Shown: positions 34,687 to 44,731 of the stretch, in pieces
Position numbering within the stretch: the first letter of the stretch is position 1
How the letters are laid out: each line of letters opens with the position of its first letter
Origin: Thermococcus sp. CX2
Lineage (GTDB): Archaea > Methanobacteriota_B > Thermococci > Thermococcales > Thermococcaceae
DNA length: 64,000 bases
Reading direction: 5' to 3'
NCBI RefSeq assembly: GCF_012027555.1
Contig: NZ_SNUQ01000002.1
Location: 124,001-188,000, forward strand
Translations under genes and position numbers: made by a program
The notes under the pieces: model-generated
Databases searched by the model: none
Told to the model about the DNA's origin: nothing
What the model saw: the letters and a program-made list of their open reading frames with translations, nothing else

Positions 34687-35392
34687 CCATGCCAAAGCCA
34701 TACCTCGTTTTCTCTCCAAAGCCATTTTCGTAGCCAAAGCGAGCTATTTCAAGGGAACCGCGGTAGCGGAATATCATCAGAGAGCCGCGGTAGTAGGTAT
34801 CCTTGACGAGTATCCTAACGGGCTTGAACTTGACGACATCTATTGTGAAATCTTTGTTCTCAGGCATCGCCCCCATTATGGCCGAATAGCGCATCAGCAT
34901 AACCTTCCTGAGCTTCTCGAAGAAGGCCTCCTCATTTGGATAAAGATCCCATATCTTCATCTTGTTACTGCTCAACTTGACCGTCCTGACCATGATTGGG
35001 CTGAGGGTCGAAAAAAAGGCTTCATTCTTTATTTTGGGCTCTTTAAGCACCTTTATATCATCAGCTATGAAGGCAGCATCTCCTAGTTGAAGAATGGGAC
35101 TGTCAATGAAACCCTCGACCACTGCTTTTATGATTTCATTCGATGAAGAGGATATGTAGAGTGAGACATCATCTGAGAGGACTCTTATTCCCTTGTCAGG
35201 TATCAGCTCGCGCTTTCTCACCATTATGCGGGAGAAGGTGAAATAGTCAACATGACTGACCTCGACCTCACGAGCAAGCTCGGGAGAAACAACTGCCATT
35301 TTTTCGATGAGCTGAGCATAAACATCATAGTTGTAGTTGAACGGAAGAACAGTGCCTTCTTCAGCGGGCCTGAACTTTATCTCAACCCTCAT
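34643..35392 (-). CDS. cas6: CRISPR-associated endoribonuclease Cas6
   Basis: A 249-residue Cas6 that would cut CRISPR precursor RNA within the repeats. The glycine-rich C-terminal motif is GFGEKTRYGFGMVKV (about residue 222); ALSPIMVRTVK-like core and the N-terminal ferredoxin fold are recognisable. Compared from memory with P. furiosus Cas6, the place of the catalytic Tyr31 looks like Glu30, while a His is present at residue 47. No other cas gene or CRISPR array is in the window. GGTGATGTA precedes the ATG. The end overlaps the convergent transferase gene. Confidence 0.9.
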   Translation of the reverse strand: MRVEIKFRPAEEGTVLPFNYNYDVYAQLIEKMAVVSPELAREVEVSHVDYFTFSRIMVRKRELIPDKGIRVLSDDVSLYISSSSNEIIKAVVEGFIDSPILQLGDAAFIADDIKVLKEPKIKNEAFFSTLSPIMVRTVKLSSNKMKIWDLYPNEEAFFEKLRKVMLMRYSAIMGAMPENKDFTIDVVKFKPVRILVKDTYYRGSLMIFRYRGSLEIARFGYENGFGEKTRYGFGMVKVIDEKPRREDQE

Positions 35393-35593
35393 TACATCAC
35401 CCCGCGGTATAACCTACCACTAACAAAATTAACGCTTAAAGTTAATAAGAATTTCGTAGAGAAGTTCCTGCATATCGTTTTGAATCACCATCCAATCAAA
35501 AAGTATATGAAATGGTACATCCAATATAGCCCCATAATGGATAGAGTTAAAAAGGCTCTTCTACACAATTGAACCCGGAGAGAGGTGAAACTT

Positions 35594-36790
35594 ATGAGTG
35601 TTGAAGACGTTGAGATTAAACCCTCAGAGGAGTACGATGACTACGTCATGTATCTCAAGCGCAGGATTAGGCAGCTTGAGCTCCAGGTGAGAACGCTTGA
35701 GGCCGACAAGGAGAGACTGGAGAGGGAGCTTTCACGCTTACGTATGGAGATGTCGAGGTTAAGGCAGCCTCCTGCCTTCGCGGGGACGCTGATAGAGCTC
35801 CTCGACGAGGACAGGGCAATAGTCCAGAACTACAACGGACCCCGCTTCGTCGTTAGAATCGCTCCGTGGGTGGAGCGGGAAAACCTGAAGCCTGGAGCGA
35901 GAGTTGCCCTTGACCAGAGGACAATGGCCATCGTAGAGCTCCTTCCAAGCCAGAAGGATCCAAGCGTTCTCGGCTTCGAGGTCATCGAAAGGCCAACGGT
36001 CAGCTACAAGGACGTAGGCGGCCTCGAGAAGCAGCTCCAGGAGCTGAGGGAGGCTGTAGAACTCCCGCTCAAGCATCCGGAGCTCTTCGAAAAGGTCGGA
36101 ATAGAGCCACCTAAGGGCGTTCTCCTCTACGGCCCGCCGGGATGTGGAAAGACCCTCCTAGCAAAGGCCCTTGCCCACGAGGTCAACGCGACCTTCATCC
36201 GCGTTGTCGGAAGCGAGTTAGTGAGAAAGTTCATTGGAGAGGGTGCAAGGCTTGTCCACGAGCTCTTCGAGCTGGCCAAGGAGAAGGCTCCAACTATAAT
36301 ATTCATCGACGAAATAGATGCCATTGGAGCAAAAAGGATGGACGAGACCACCGGTGGCGAGAGGGAGGTCAACAGGACTCTCATGCAGCTCCTTGCAGAA
36401 ATGGACGGCTTCGATCCGAGGGGCAACGTCAAGATCATTGCAGCGACCAACAGGCCAGACATCCTTGACCCAGCACTGCTCAGACCAGGAAGATTCGACA
36501 GGCTCATAGAGGTTCCGTTGCCAGACTTCAAGGGCAGGCTCGAGATACTCAAGGTGCACACGAGGAAAATGAACCTCAAGGACGTTAGCCTTAGGACAAT
36601 CGCGGAGATGACCGAAGGGGCGAGCGGTGCAGACCTGAAAGCCATAGTCACTGAAGCGGGAATGTTCGCCATAAGGGACAGGCGCGAGTACGTTACTCAG
36701 GAGGACTTCCTCAAAGCTATCGAGAAGGTCTTTGGCTCGGAGCAGAGGCTCGCCCAGCAGATAGCCATGCACGAGGTCATGTACGGCTGA
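35594..36790 (+). CDS. pan: Proteasome-activating nucleotidase (PAN)
   Basis: Hexameric AAA ATPase that unfolds substrates and feeds the 20S proteasome. 398 residues, usual size. N-terminal coiled coil ([20 protein letters not shown], about 20-60), OB domain, then Walker [15 protein letters not shown] (about 183), Walker [16 protein letters not shown] (about 237), and the second region of homology [18 protein letters not shown] (about 288). The C-terminus MYG corresponds to the HbYX docking motif. GAGGTGA precedes the ATG at 35594. Monocistronic. Confidence 0.96.
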   Translation: MSVEDVEIKPSEEYDDYVMYLKRRIRQLELQVRTLEADKERLERELSRLRMEMSRLRQPPAFAGTLIELLDEDRAIVQNYNGPRFVVRIAPWVERENLKPGARVALDQRTMAIVELLPSQKDPSVLGFEVIERPTVSYKDVGGLEKQLQELREAVELPLKHPELFEKVGIEPPKGVLLYGPPGCGKTLLAKALAHEVNATFIRVVGSELVRKFIGEGARLVHELFELAKEKAPTIIFIDEIDAIGAKRMDETTGGEREVNRTLMQLLAEMDGFDPRGNVKIIAATNRPDILDPALLRPGRFDRLIEVPLPDFKGRLEILKVHTRKMNLKDVSLRTIAEMTEGASGADLKAIVTEAGMFAIRDRREYVTQEDFLKAIEKVFGSEQRLAQQIAMHEVMYG

Positions 36791-37910
36791 CGCCGCTTTC
36801 TTCCATTTTCTCCAGTTTTCCTTCCACTTTGATTATCGCCCAAGCGAGAAGATACATGATCGGGATCGAAAGAAAAGCATTCTCATAGCCGAAACTATCG
36901 ATTAACAGGCCAAGGAGATAAGGACCCACCGTCGCTCCAAAGAAGCCGACCATGTTAACAAAACCCATCACTGAGCCCAGGTTCGCCCCACTGGCCTTTT
37001 CGGATGTGTAAGCGGTGACTATCGCCCCCACAGAGTAGAAACTCAGCCCGAGAGGAAGTACAACCCATGGAGATGCCGTAATGGCTAGGATGAAGGTTAA
37101 GAGGGCGTTGAGACCGAACACTATTGCAATACTCCTCTTTCCAACTCTGTCGTAGAGCCCACCACCAAAAAGTGAGCCGGCTATCCCAACAACAGACAGC
37201 AAGGAAAAGAATAGTGAGGCTGTCTCAAGCGAAACACCAGAGTTTATGAGGAATGAGACGAGAAATGTGAGCAGGCCAAAGAAAGCCGCGAGGACTATAA
37301 AGTTCGCCACACTGAGAAGGAAGACGTTCTTGGGGATAGAGAAACTGACCTTGCTCGGCCTTGAGACTTCACCCCTAATAGCGAAAGCCAGGGCGAGACC
37401 GACGGCGAGGCTCATAGCCGAGAGGACAAGGAACGCATAGCGCCACTCCAGGTTAATGGCTATAGGAACGACTATCAGGGGTGCCATGCCGCTCCCGATG
37501 GGTGGGCCCACCATAAAGACTCCCAAGGCAGACCCCTTCCTCTCGCGGTAGACCTCACTTATCAAAGCTGTAGCTGGGGCGTAGTAGAGGCCTGAGAAGA
37601 GACCGTAGACCGCCCTAACCGCGAGAAGTTCCCAGTAATGCCTGGCAAAGATTATGAGTGCGGACGAGACCGAGTAGCCGATTATGCTTATCACGAGGAG
37701 GCGTTTCCTCCCGATTCTGTCACCTATGTAACCGGCCGGAACTTGGATGAGGGCATAGGGAAGGAGCAGGGAGGTCATCAGAAGGCCAGCCTCGGCGTTG
37801 TTTATCCCTAATTCTCCTTTTATCATTGGTATGAGGGGTGGAATCGCCATTCTGTGCGCGTAGTTGAATATCCAGCCAAGGGATAGAAGGAGCAGGAGCC
37901 TTCGGCGCAT
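36777..37910 (-). CDS. MFS transporter
   Basis: A 377-residue, 12-helix carrier. It begins [20 protein letters not shown], with motif [16 protein letters not shown] near residue 62 and [18 protein letters not shown] in the second half. Many relatives transport organic acids or sugars; the substrate is not apparent. The frame is open to 38048, but a start at 37910 lies about 25 bases from TATA-like CTTTTAAGC and gives the family N-terminus. The 3' end overlaps pan by 14 bases convergently; the 5' end is divergent from rio2. Confidence 0.85.
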   Translation of the reverse strand: MRRRLLLLLSLGWIFNYAHRMAIPPLIPMIKGELGINNAEAGLLMTSLLLPYALIQVPAGYIGDRIGRKRLLVISIIGYSVSSALIIFARHYWELLAVRAVYGLFSGLYYAPATALISEVYRERKGSALGVFMVGPPIGSGMAPLIVVPIAINLEWRYAFLVLSAMSLAVGLALAFAIRGEVSRPSKVSFSIPKNVFLLSVANFIVLAAFFGLLTFLVSFLINSGVSLETASLFFSLLSVVGIAGSLFGGGLYDRVGKRSIAIVFGLNALLTFILAITASPWVVLPLGLSFYSVGAIVTAYTSEKASGANLGSVMGFVNMVGFFGATVGPYLLGLLIDSFGYENAFLSIPIMYLLAWAIIKVEGKLEKMEESGVSRT

Positions 37911-38026
37911 GGTTTCGATAAAGAACTGAGCGCTTAAAAGATTGTCGGCAGATTGCCCACTCAATGGACGGAAATGCCGACTAACGTTTATAAAGTCCTG
38001 TTCCCGAGCGATTTTAGGGAGAAGAG

Positions 38027-38959
38027 ATGGTAAGCAAACTGTTGGCACTTGAGGCTTATCCGAACCTGCGAGACCTGGACTTCCGCATACTCAGAGGGGT
38101 AGAGCTAAACATGCGCCACCACAAGTGGGTGCCGCTCGAGGACGTGGCAAGGTTCGCTAGGGTTGATGTCGAAACTGCATCCTTCCGCCTCGGAAAGCTC
38201 GACAACTGGGGGCTGGTGAGGAGAAGGAGCGACATAGGTTACATCGGCTACCAGCTCACGATCCACGGCTACGATGCCCTAGCCATCAGAACTTTTTCAA
38301 AGAGGGGAGTTATCGAGGCCATCAGCACAACGCAGATAGGCGTTGGAAAGGAGGCCGACGTTTACGTGGCCCTAACCCCGAGCGGCGAGAAGGTTGCCGT
38401 AAAGTTCAACAGGATTGGAAGAACGAGCTTCACGAGAGTAAAGCTCTACCGGAGGGACTTCATAGACAAGCACCACATAAGCTGGCTCTACGTTTCGCGC
38501 CTCGTTGCGCAGAGGGAGTATGAAGCTTTGCAGCTCCTCTCGCCAATCGCAAGGGTTCCACGGCCCATAAGCTGGAATAGACATGCCATAGTGATGGAGT
38601 TCATCGAGGGAACCGAGCTGGCCGAGCTGAGAGACACTGACCTGACCACCGAGGAAGCCTCACGCATACTTGACCGGGTTCTAGAGGAATACCTCAAGAT
38701 AGTCCGCTTCGGCATGGTGCATTCAGACATGAGCGAGTTCAACATAGTTTTAACCGACGATGACGACATCCTAATCATAGACTGGCCACAGTACCTGCCG
38801 ACAGCCTATCCAGAGAGCCTCGAATACCTAAAAAGAGACATAACCGTACTGCTCAACGCCTTCAGAAGGAGATGGCGGGTTGAGAGAGATTTTGACGAGA
38901 TATGGAGGGAATTTTATGAGGCATGGCTCATGAGCAGAGGTGATAAAAATGGTAATTAA
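38027..38959 (+). CDS. rio2: RIO2-family serine/threonine kinase
   Basis: Atypical kinase/ATPase for maturation of the small ribosomal subunit, 310 residues. N-terminal winged helix (residues 1-90: VPLEDVARFARVDVETASFR, VRRRSDIGYIGYQLT), then the RIO domain: GVGKEADVYVALTPSGEKVA (about 108), the Lys of VAVKFNRIG (about 127), YREY-like ...QREYEALQLLSPIARVPRPI (about 165), catalytic loop VHSDMSEFNIVL (about 234) and metal-binding IIDWPQYL (about 252). It overlaps the next gene by 11 bases. Confidence 0.95.
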   Translation: MVSKLLALEAYPNLRDLDFRILRGVELNMRHHKWVPLEDVARFARVDVETASFRLGKLDNWGLVRRRSDIGYIGYQLTIHGYDALAIRTFSKRGVIEAISTTQIGVGKEADVYVALTPSGEKVAVKFNRIGRTSFTRVKLYRRDFIDKHHISWLYVSRLVAQREYEALQLLSPIARVPRPISWNRHAIVMEFIEGTELAELRDTDLTTEEASRILDRVLEEYLKIVRFGMVHSDMSEFNIVLTDDDDILIIDWPQYLPTAYPESLEYLKRDITVLLNAFRRRWRVERDFDEIWREFYEAWLMSRGDKNGN

Positions 38960-39440
38960 ATTCGAACCGCTGAACCGGCGGGAGAAGATAGTTAAACTCT
39001 TCCGAGAGGCCATAGAAGCCGAGAACGCTAGGGATTTGAAGACCGCCAAAAGAAAGCTGGATGAGATAATGGAGCTGGCTCGCAAGACCGAGCCGGAGTT
39101 CTACTTCGAGGCCTGCTTCAGGATGGCAGACATATTCGTCCAGGAGGATAACTACCGTGGAGCCGTTAAGTGCGCGATAAGGGGAATATACAACGCCCCA
39201 AATAGGGACCTCTATCTCTTCGGTATCAAAAGGCTTGGGGATATCCTCTTCATTATGAAAAGGCAGAACCGCCTGGGAGAACTCACCGAGAATATGGACA
39301 TTACCCTCAGCCTCGTGAAAGACGATGAAGAGCTCCACTCCTTCGTGAGTGCCCTCGTGAGGCTCGCGAGGGGCGAAGAAGTGGAGGAAGACTTCAAGCT
39401 GAAGGAGTTCAGAGAGATAATTGAGGCCCTCAAAGAATAA
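38949..39440 (+). CDS. Hypothetical helical-repeat protein downstream of rio2
   Basis: A 163-residue, almost all-helical protein, probably TPR-like: AIEAENARDLKTAKRKLDEI, FYFEACFRMADIFVQEDNY, GAVKCAIRGIYNAPNRDLYL and so on. No catalytic motif. GAGGTGA before the ATG at 38949 overlaps the end of rio2, so translation is coupled. It may be a scaffold protein acting with the kinase or in ribosome assembly, but that rests only on position. Convergent with the radical-SAM gene, overlapping it by 11 bases. Confidence 0.75.
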   Translation: MVIKFEPLNRREKIVKLFREAIEAENARDLKTAKRKLDEIMELARKTEPEFYFEACFRMADIFVQEDNYRGAVKCAIRGIYNAPNRDLYLFGIKRLGDILFIMKRQNRLGELTENMDITLSLVKDDEELHSFVSALVRLARGEEVEEDFKLKEFREIIEALKE

Positions 39441-40377
39441 GGTCCAGGGATCTCTTCACGTACTCTCTTTCCGGAAGGAACGGGAAGTTGTAGGGCTCTT
39501 TTTTCGGCCTCTCGTTGTAGTAGGGCCTGTTGCAGCCGGGGCAACCGTGAGTAGTGAAAACTTCCACCGGAAGGATCTCAGCCAGTTCATCCTTTGAGAT
39601 TCCGAAACCTATGAGGCCACCATCTCGATCAAATTCAAGGTCATGAAACTTGACTATTCCCTCCTTCAGAAGGTAGTGGGCCACTTGAATGCGTCTGTAA
39701 CGCTTGAAGTTCGGCGGTTCAACGTTTTCAAGGCGTGTTCCCCTGATGGGCGTGAATGCAAAAAGGGAAACCTCCGCGTCCATCGAATAAGCCCTTGCTA
39801 TCGTTTCAAGGGCTTCCCTATCCGTCTCACCGAGGCCTACAATGATGTGCACAAAGGCCTTGCCCTCGCCGAAGATACTTATGACATCCTCGGTGAAGCG
39901 CCACATATCGTCCCAGGAATAGACGGAGTCCTTTATCTCAGGATAAAGCCTCTCGCTCGCGACGTCGAGGCCGACGCCGATGTAATCCACTCCAAGCTCC
40001 CTAAACTTCTCAAGGGTTTCTTTATCAACGGGGGTTATCGAGAGGGAAATTGGAAGGCCGAGGGGCTGGAGACCTTCGAGGATTGTGAAAACGTCATCGA
40101 CCAAACCGGGATAGTCAATGGTCTGGAGGCATATTCGAGCGAAGTTTCCATCGCGAAGTTTTTCCACAATGGTTTCCAGCTCAAAGGCCGGCCAGGTTAC
40201 GCGGGAGAGCCTGTTTAAATCTGCATTACTTTCCCTCGCCTGGGGGCAGAAGGCGCAGTTGTTTCTGCAACGGCCCTCGTGATACGTCATCAGATAAGCA
40301 GTATGGGGCCTTGCGAGCATTTTAGCCTTGATTAAACCCATAGCTACAGCCGTGCCGTACGAGACCCTTATCAGCAT
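39430..40377 (-). CDS. Radical-SAM protein (biotin-synthase-like / archaeal lipoyl-synthase-like)
   Basis: A 315-residue radical-SAM enzyme. The SAM-cluster motif is GRCRNNCAFCPQARES (Cx3Cx2C, about residue 37). A second cysteine set, THGCPGCNRPYYNERPKKEP (about 285), could hold an auxiliary cluster. The sequence resembles the biotin-synthase/lipoyl-synthase group. Thermococcales possess an unusual two-protein lipoyl synthase of radical-SAM enzymes, and this could be one of its subunits; I cannot confirm. Its start overlaps the MFS stop, forming an operon asparaginase - MFS - radical SAM. Confidence 0.85.
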   Translation of the reverse strand: MLIRVSYGTAVAMGLIKAKMLARPHTAYLMTYHEGRCRNNCAFCPQARESNADLNRLSRVTWPAFELETIVEKLRDGNFARICLQTIDYPGLVDDVFTILEGLQPLGLPISLSITPVDKETLEKFRELGVDYIGVGLDVASERLYPEIKDSVYSWDDMWRFTEDVISIFGEGKAFVHIIVGLGETDREALETIARAYSMDAEVSLFAFTPIRGTRLENVEPPNFKRYRRIQVAHYLLKEGIVKFHDLEFDRDGGLIGFGISKDELAEILPVEVFTTHGCPGCNRPYYNERPKKEPYNFPFLPEREYVKRSLDLIL

Positions 40378-40379
40378 GC

Positions 40380-41564
40380 TCATCCCCCACTGGCCTCTCC
40401 ATCAGTCCTTAAAAACCTTGGCAGCTGGGCTATGAGGAGGGACAGCAACATTATGGGCGGCAACAGCGGGAAGATCGCGGCGTACCCTTTGAGCTGGGCG
40501 ATGTAGCCGAGGACTATCGGGCCGGTAAGGTAGCCGAGGTCAAAGAACATCGTGTAGATGCCAGAGCCAAAGGTCCTTATCCTCCTCGGCAGGTTCGCGA
40601 GAGCCATCATCTGGAGTGAGGGGACCGCCAGGCCAAACCCCGCGCCGAGAAGGGCAGCGCTGACGTAAGAAACGGGAGGGCTAGTGTAGAAAGTGAGGAT
40701 GACGTACGCAACAAGAACACCGCCGAGGCCAACGGTCGTCACGGGAAGAGGACCGCGTCTGTCGGCCTCTTTGCCCCCAATGACTCTCGTCAGAAGGCTA
40801 GCGCCACCCATTATGCTGGCGTAAATGCCAAAGACGCGAGTTCCAAAGCCGAGGGACTTGTAGAGGGCTGGAAGGAATGTGTTCAGCCCGCCGTAGGCGA
40901 GGGACATGAAGAACAGGGCAAGCGAAGCCGCCACGAAGAAAGGCCTTAGGAGAGCTCTGTAGCTCGGCTTTTCATGCCTCTCGTGGGACCTTAGACTTAC
41001 CTCTCCCTTGATCCGAGAGTGGGCGATGAGAACAAACCCAATAGCAAGGAGCGAGAGGATTACGGTCAATACGAAAGCCGCCTGGAATCCAAGTAAATCA
41101 GCGACAAAACCGCCCAATGCCGGCCCCATGAGGTTGCCAAAGGAGAACATCATTCCACGCCAACCAAGGGTCTCGCCGACCCTGCCCTCTGGAGCCATGT
41201 CTATGGCGGTGGATAGGGAAGAGGGGAAGAAGAGGGCCATTGCAAAGCCGTGAAGAGCCCTACCGAGGGCGAAGATCGTTAGGCTGCCCAAGAAAATGGA
41301 AGCGACGTAAAAACCGCCAGCGAGCGCCCCAAAGAATGATCCGAGCGCCATAACCTGGAAGCGCAGTCCCCTATCGCCCAAAACTCCCCCGAAGGGCTTG
41401 AAGACGAGCGCCACTATCGATGAAATTGCCGCTAGGGTTCCGACGATGAAAGGATCCGCACCGAGGTTCATGGCGAGGGGCGAGATTAGAGGGTTCACTA
41501 CCGCCATGCCGAGGAAGAAGAAAAACGTCGAAGCGTGGAGGAACCATATGTCCCACTTGCCCAT
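40380..41564 (-). CDS. MFS transporter
   Basis: A 394-residue, 12-helix carrier. Motif A-like GGVLGDRGLRFQVMALGS near residue 58, GRALHGFAMALFFPSSLSTA near 96, and GGKEADRRGPLP near the centre. It begins directly after the asparaginase stop codon with GGGTGT in the end of that gene, and its own end overlaps the radical-SAM start, so the three are co-transcribed. Amino-acid or dipeptide-product export would fit the asparaginase neighbour, but this is a guess. Confidence 0.86.
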   Translation of the reverse strand: MGKWDIWFLHASTFFFFLGMAVVNPLISPLAMNLGADPFIVGTLAAISSIVALVFKPFGGVLGDRGLRFQVMALGSFFGALAGGFYVASIFLGSLTIFALGRALHGFAMALFFPSSLSTAIDMAPEGRVGETLGWRGMMFSFGNLMGPALGGFVADLLGFQAAFVLTVILSLLAIGFVLIAHSRIKGEVSLRSHERHEKPSYRALLRPFFVAASLALFFMSLAYGGLNTFLPALYKSLGFGTRVFGIYASIMGGASLLTRVIGGKEADRRGPLPVTTVGLGGVLVAYVILTFYTSPPVSYVSAALLGAGFGLAVPSLQMMALANLPRRIRTFGSGIYTMFFDLGYLTGPIVLGYIAQLKGYAAIFPLLPPIMLLSLLIAQLPRFLRTDGEASGG

Positions 41565-42485
41565 TCAGACACCCGCTTGAGGCTCGTTCATGCCGTCTTT
41601 CATGTAGGCGTAGCTCATGTGCCGGGTGTTCTTGGCGAAGCCAATGTTTCCGCGGGAATCAACCATTATGATGCCCATAGTATCAGCGCCGAAATATTTC
41701 GTGGCGAGGCTTATAGCGGCATCGCTGGCGGCCTGAGCGTTCATGCCGAGACGGACGAAGTCGGTGGCGCTTTTGGCCAGGGCGAGCTTTATTGCCACCT
41801 CCCCGAGGCCGGTGCACGAAGCCCCAGCGACCTCGTTGGCGTAGGTTCCACCGCCGATTATAGGAGTGTCCCCAACGCGGCCAAACATCTTGAGGAAGAC
41901 CCCACCCGTTGAAGTCCCCGCAACTACCTCATCTCCGTCGAAAGCGACGGCACCAACGGTGCTCCTCAGCACCTCAGGATATTCCTTGATGAGCTCGCCC
42001 AGCTTCTTCCAGTGCTTAACTTCCCCAGTCTCGAGGAGCTTCTTCTTCAGCTCCTCCCACTGCTTCAGCCTCTCGTCGGTTCTTGGGTCGTACTCCTCGA
42101 AGCCCATAAGGCGGGCAAATTTGACTGCCCCCTCCCCACTGAGGATGACGTGGTCAGTCTTCTCCATGACCTTCCTCGCGACGCTTATCGGGTTCTTGAC
42201 TCCCCAAATTCCAGCGACGGCACCGGCTTCGAGAGTCTTCCCACGCATTATTGCAGCGTCCATCTCGACCTTTCCATCGAGGGTCAGAACGGAGCCAGTT
42301 CCGGCGTTGAAAATCGGGTTGTCTTCGAGGACCTTAACCGCTTCCTCAACGGCATCGAGGGCAGAGCCGCGCTTGAGCTCGCGCCAGCCAGCAAGAACAG
42401 CCTCTCTAACACCCTCGATGACCTTTGGGATACGATCCTCCTTCTTAATCGTACCGGCACCGCCGTGAACTATTATTGCGACCAT
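41565..42485 (-). CDS. Plant-type L-asparaginase / isoaspartyl peptidase
   Basis: N-terminal-nucleophile (Ntn) hydrolase, 306 residues. It is made as a precursor that cuts itself before the threonine of RSTVGAVAFDGDEVVAGTST (Thr near residue 182). N-terminal marks: VAIIVHGGAGTIKKE, and NPIFNAGTGSVLTLDGKVEM (about 57), MDAAIM. Substrate segment RVGDTPIIGGGTYANEVAGA (about 208) and CTGLGEVAIK. Hydrolyses asparagine or isoaspartyl dipeptides, the latter important for protein repair at high temperature. GGTGGTTTTC precedes the ATG at 42485. Confidence 0.94.
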   Translation of the reverse strand: MVAIIVHGGAGTIKKEDRIPKVIEGVREAVLAGWRELKRGSALDAVEEAVKVLEDNPIFNAGTGSVLTLDGKVEMDAAIMRGKTLEAGAVAGIWGVKNPISVARKVMEKTDHVILSGEGAVKFARLMGFEEYDPRTDERLKQWEELKKKLLETGEVKHWKKLGELIKEYPEVLRSTVGAVAFDGDEVVAGTSTGGVFLKMFGRVGDTPIIGGGTYANEVAGASCTGLGEVAIKLALAKSATDFVRLGMNAQAASDAAISLATKYFGADTMGIIMVDSRGNIGFAKNTRHMSYAYMKDGMNEPQAGV

Positions 42486-42551
42486 GAAAACCACCGTAGG
42501 TAATGGGCCTCGAACGGTTAAAAGGGTTATGGAAACGAAAAGATTGAAACC

Positions 42552-43466
42552 TCAGCTCAGGGCCATGTTGATTATCGTTTCCCCTATGTTCTCAAGATAT
42601 TCGAGGATCCTGCGGTAGCTCTCGAGGGCTATGGACTGACGGTAGTCGATGGAGCTTATTTCCTCCTTCAGCTCAAGCATCAGCTTGTCTATCTTGCCTA
42701 GGTCCCTCTCCTCGATCTGTGCCATCATCTGACTGAACTTCTCTTTCAGGTAAGGAACGTTGATTTCACTGGGGTTCTCCGCTATGCGCATTATGTGGTC
42801 GCCTATGCGCTCGATGTTGCGAACTATGAAGAGTATGCCAAGCAAATCGAAGGTGCGCTTGATTATGCCGCTCTCCTCAGTGACGCCGCGCTTCGTGAGG
42901 AGCCTGTTCACTGCGCGTATTATGAGGAAGTAAAAGCGATCCAGCTCGTTCTCCAAATCGTTTATGTCCCTCAGGATCTCTTCCTCGCTGGGGGAAGATA
43001 TTAGAAGCTCGAGGTCTCCAAGCATTGAGATTATCAACGAACGAATCCTGCTAAGCAGTTCCGCAAGGTTAACCTCTTCCTCATCGAGCAGGCTCTTGGC
43101 GACCATCCTCTGGGGCTCGTCAAGGATTATCTCAACCCCTGGAAGGCTCTGGAGCACTTTCCTTATCTTGACCTTGTAGATGGGCATCTCCTCGGCGAAG
43201 TGAATTTCAAGGACATCATAGCCTTGAATGTAGGCAGAGATGACCAAACGAACGGCCATGTCAGGGGAGTATTCTTTGGACATGTACAAGATTTTCTTCT
43301 CGCTTACCTCCTTTGGCTCCTTTGGAAAGATGGTTATGCTGCCGTCAGGATTCAGGGTAAGGGGAACGACATCGCCCTGCTTTAGACTGTGTTCTTTAAC
43401 CCACTTCTTTGGCAGCGAGATTATGTATGAGCTCCTGCCGGTAAATTGAATCTTTCTGAACTCCAT
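42552..43466 (-). CDS. AbrB-PhoU domain protein (phosphate-signalling type regulator)
   Basis: A 304-residue protein. Residues 1-45 are a SpoVT/AbrB-like DNA-binding fold (RKIQFTGRSSYIISLPKKWV, then KEHSLKQGDVVPL). The rest carries PhoU-type helical bundles, e.g. INDLENELDRFYFLIIRAVN (about 175) and VRNIERIGDHIMRIAENPSE (about 213), the second holding the E/D-x3-D metal motif. Archaeal members are thought to control phosphate uptake genes. No pst genes are nearby. Start at MEFRKIQF is supported by GGTGATCTCT. Confidence 0.9.
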   Translation of the reverse strand: MEFRKIQFTGRSSYIISLPKKWVKEHSLKQGDVVPLTLNPDGSITIFPKEPKEVSEKKILYMSKEYSPDMAVRLVISAYIQGYDVLEIHFAEEMPIYKVKIRKVLQSLPGVEIILDEPQRMVAKSLLDEEEVNLAELLSRIRSLIISMLGDLELLISSPSEEEILRDINDLENELDRFYFLIIRAVNRLLTKRGVTEESGIIKRTFDLLGILFIVRNIERIGDHIMRIAENPSEINVPYLKEKFSQMMAQIEERDLGKIDKLMLELKEEISSIDYRQSIALESYRRILEYLENIGETIINMALS

Positions 43467-43556
43467 AGAGATCACCTGCCAATATATAGTCGGCTGGATA
43501 TGTATAAAACGCTTCACTTCGATAATCTTATAAACGCTAAGATTCACATTTCGACC

Positions 43557-44726
43557 ATGCTCAAGGGATACAGCAGGGACGCAAAGATACTCATAGGAGC
43601 CAACGCGGCTGGACAGCTGTTCCTACAGTTCTCGATTTTCATAATGCCCTTTTACTTAGCGGCACTCGGGTATGACATGGCACAGATGGGAACGTTCTTT
43701 TCGATCCAAACGCTGGTCGGGGGGCTTTTCTTCCTCACTGCCGGCCAGATTTCATTAAGATTGGGCTACAAGAAAACCCTCATATTGAGCGCCATCCTTG
43801 GATTAGTGGGGCGGCTTCTCCAGGTGCTTGCAATTAACGATTACGTCCTCGCCCTCGGCTTTTTCTTGGTTGGCGCCAACATGGGTCTCAGACAGCCCAA
43901 CTTCTCGGCACTCCTAAGCGAGGAGGTAAGCGATGAACAGAGGCACCACGCATTCTCCATAAGCTTTGGCCTGGGAACCCTCTTCAACGCAGTGGGAGTT
44001 TTGATAGCGGGATTTGCTCCAGATTTTCTCATTAACAGCCTTGGCATAACTGAGGACATCGCCTACAGGCTTGTGGTTTCCCTCGCGCTCCTGCAGTTCG
44101 TACTCGTCATACCAGCACTCGTTATTATTCACGACGTTCCCGTGAGGAACCCCAAGATAAACTGGAACCGCGAGCTGGTCGTCAAAATACTCAAGTTTTC
44201 CCTGCCCAGCGCCCTGATAGGCCTTGGCGCGGGAATAACAATTCCATATATGAGCCTGTACTTCAAGCTCCGCTTCGGGACAACACTCGCATCAATAAGT
44301 GGGGTGTTCTTCATCCAGCAGCTCACCATGAGCCTTGGCTCCTTCGGACTGCCGAAACTCGTTGAAAGGATAGGTCCGGTAAAGGTCATAAGCCTCTTTC
44401 AAAGCACGGCAGCCTTTCTGTTCGTTATATTCCCTTCAATAGAGACGTTCCTCCTGGCGGCGTCACTCTACATCCTCCGTTCTATACTGATGAACATAGT
44501 CTGGCCGATAAACGACTCCTTCATGATGGGCTTTTTCAACACCGAAGAAAAAGCCACCGCTGCGGGCATAAGGAGGGCTTTCTCCACGTTCATGAGAGGA
44601 GGTGGGAATTACTTAGGAGGCATTTTATTCGGCATGTCGTTAAGCTATCCGTTCTACGCTACAGCTTTCCTGTACATCGTTGCAACGGCAATCTTCTACT
44701 CATTCTTCATCAAGCACAATAAGTAG
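43557..44726 (+). CDS. MFS transporter
   Basis: A 389-residue, 12-helix carrier beginning MLKGYSRDAKILIGANAAGQ. Motifs: GQISLRLGYKKTLILSAILG (motif A region, about 65) and FTEEKATAAGIRRAFSTFMR-like FNTEEKATAAGIRRAFSTF near residue 322. A TATA box ATCTTATAAAC (43526-43536) lies about 25 bases before the ATG at 43557, so the mRNA is leaderless; the longer frame to 43446 is promoter DNA shared with the AbrB-PhoU gene. Substrate unknown. Confidence 0.86.
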   Translation: MLKGYSRDAKILIGANAAGQLFLQFSIFIMPFYLAALGYDMAQMGTFFSIQTLVGGLFFLTAGQISLRLGYKKTLILSAILGLVGRLLQVLAINDYVLALGFFLVGANMGLRQPNFSALLSEEVSDEQRHHAFSISFGLGTLFNAVGVLIAGFAPDFLINSLGITEDIAYRLVVSLALLQFVLVIPALVIIHDVPVRNPKINWNRELVVKILKFSLPSALIGLGAGITIPYMSLYFKLRFGTTLASISGVFFIQQLTMSLGSFGLPKLVERIGPVKVISLFQSTAAFLFVIFPSIETFLLAASLYILRSILMNIVWPINDSFMMGFFNTEEKATAAGIRRAFSTFMRGGGNYLGGILFGMSLSYPFYATAFLYIVATAIFYSFFIKHNK

Positions 44727-44731
44727 AAAGC

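Noticed and set aside
35393-35593. Small gene between cas6 and pan
   Set aside because: A frame continues through it on the plus strand but begins inside cas6 in antisense and lacks a ribosome site; the gap is read as promoter DNA.
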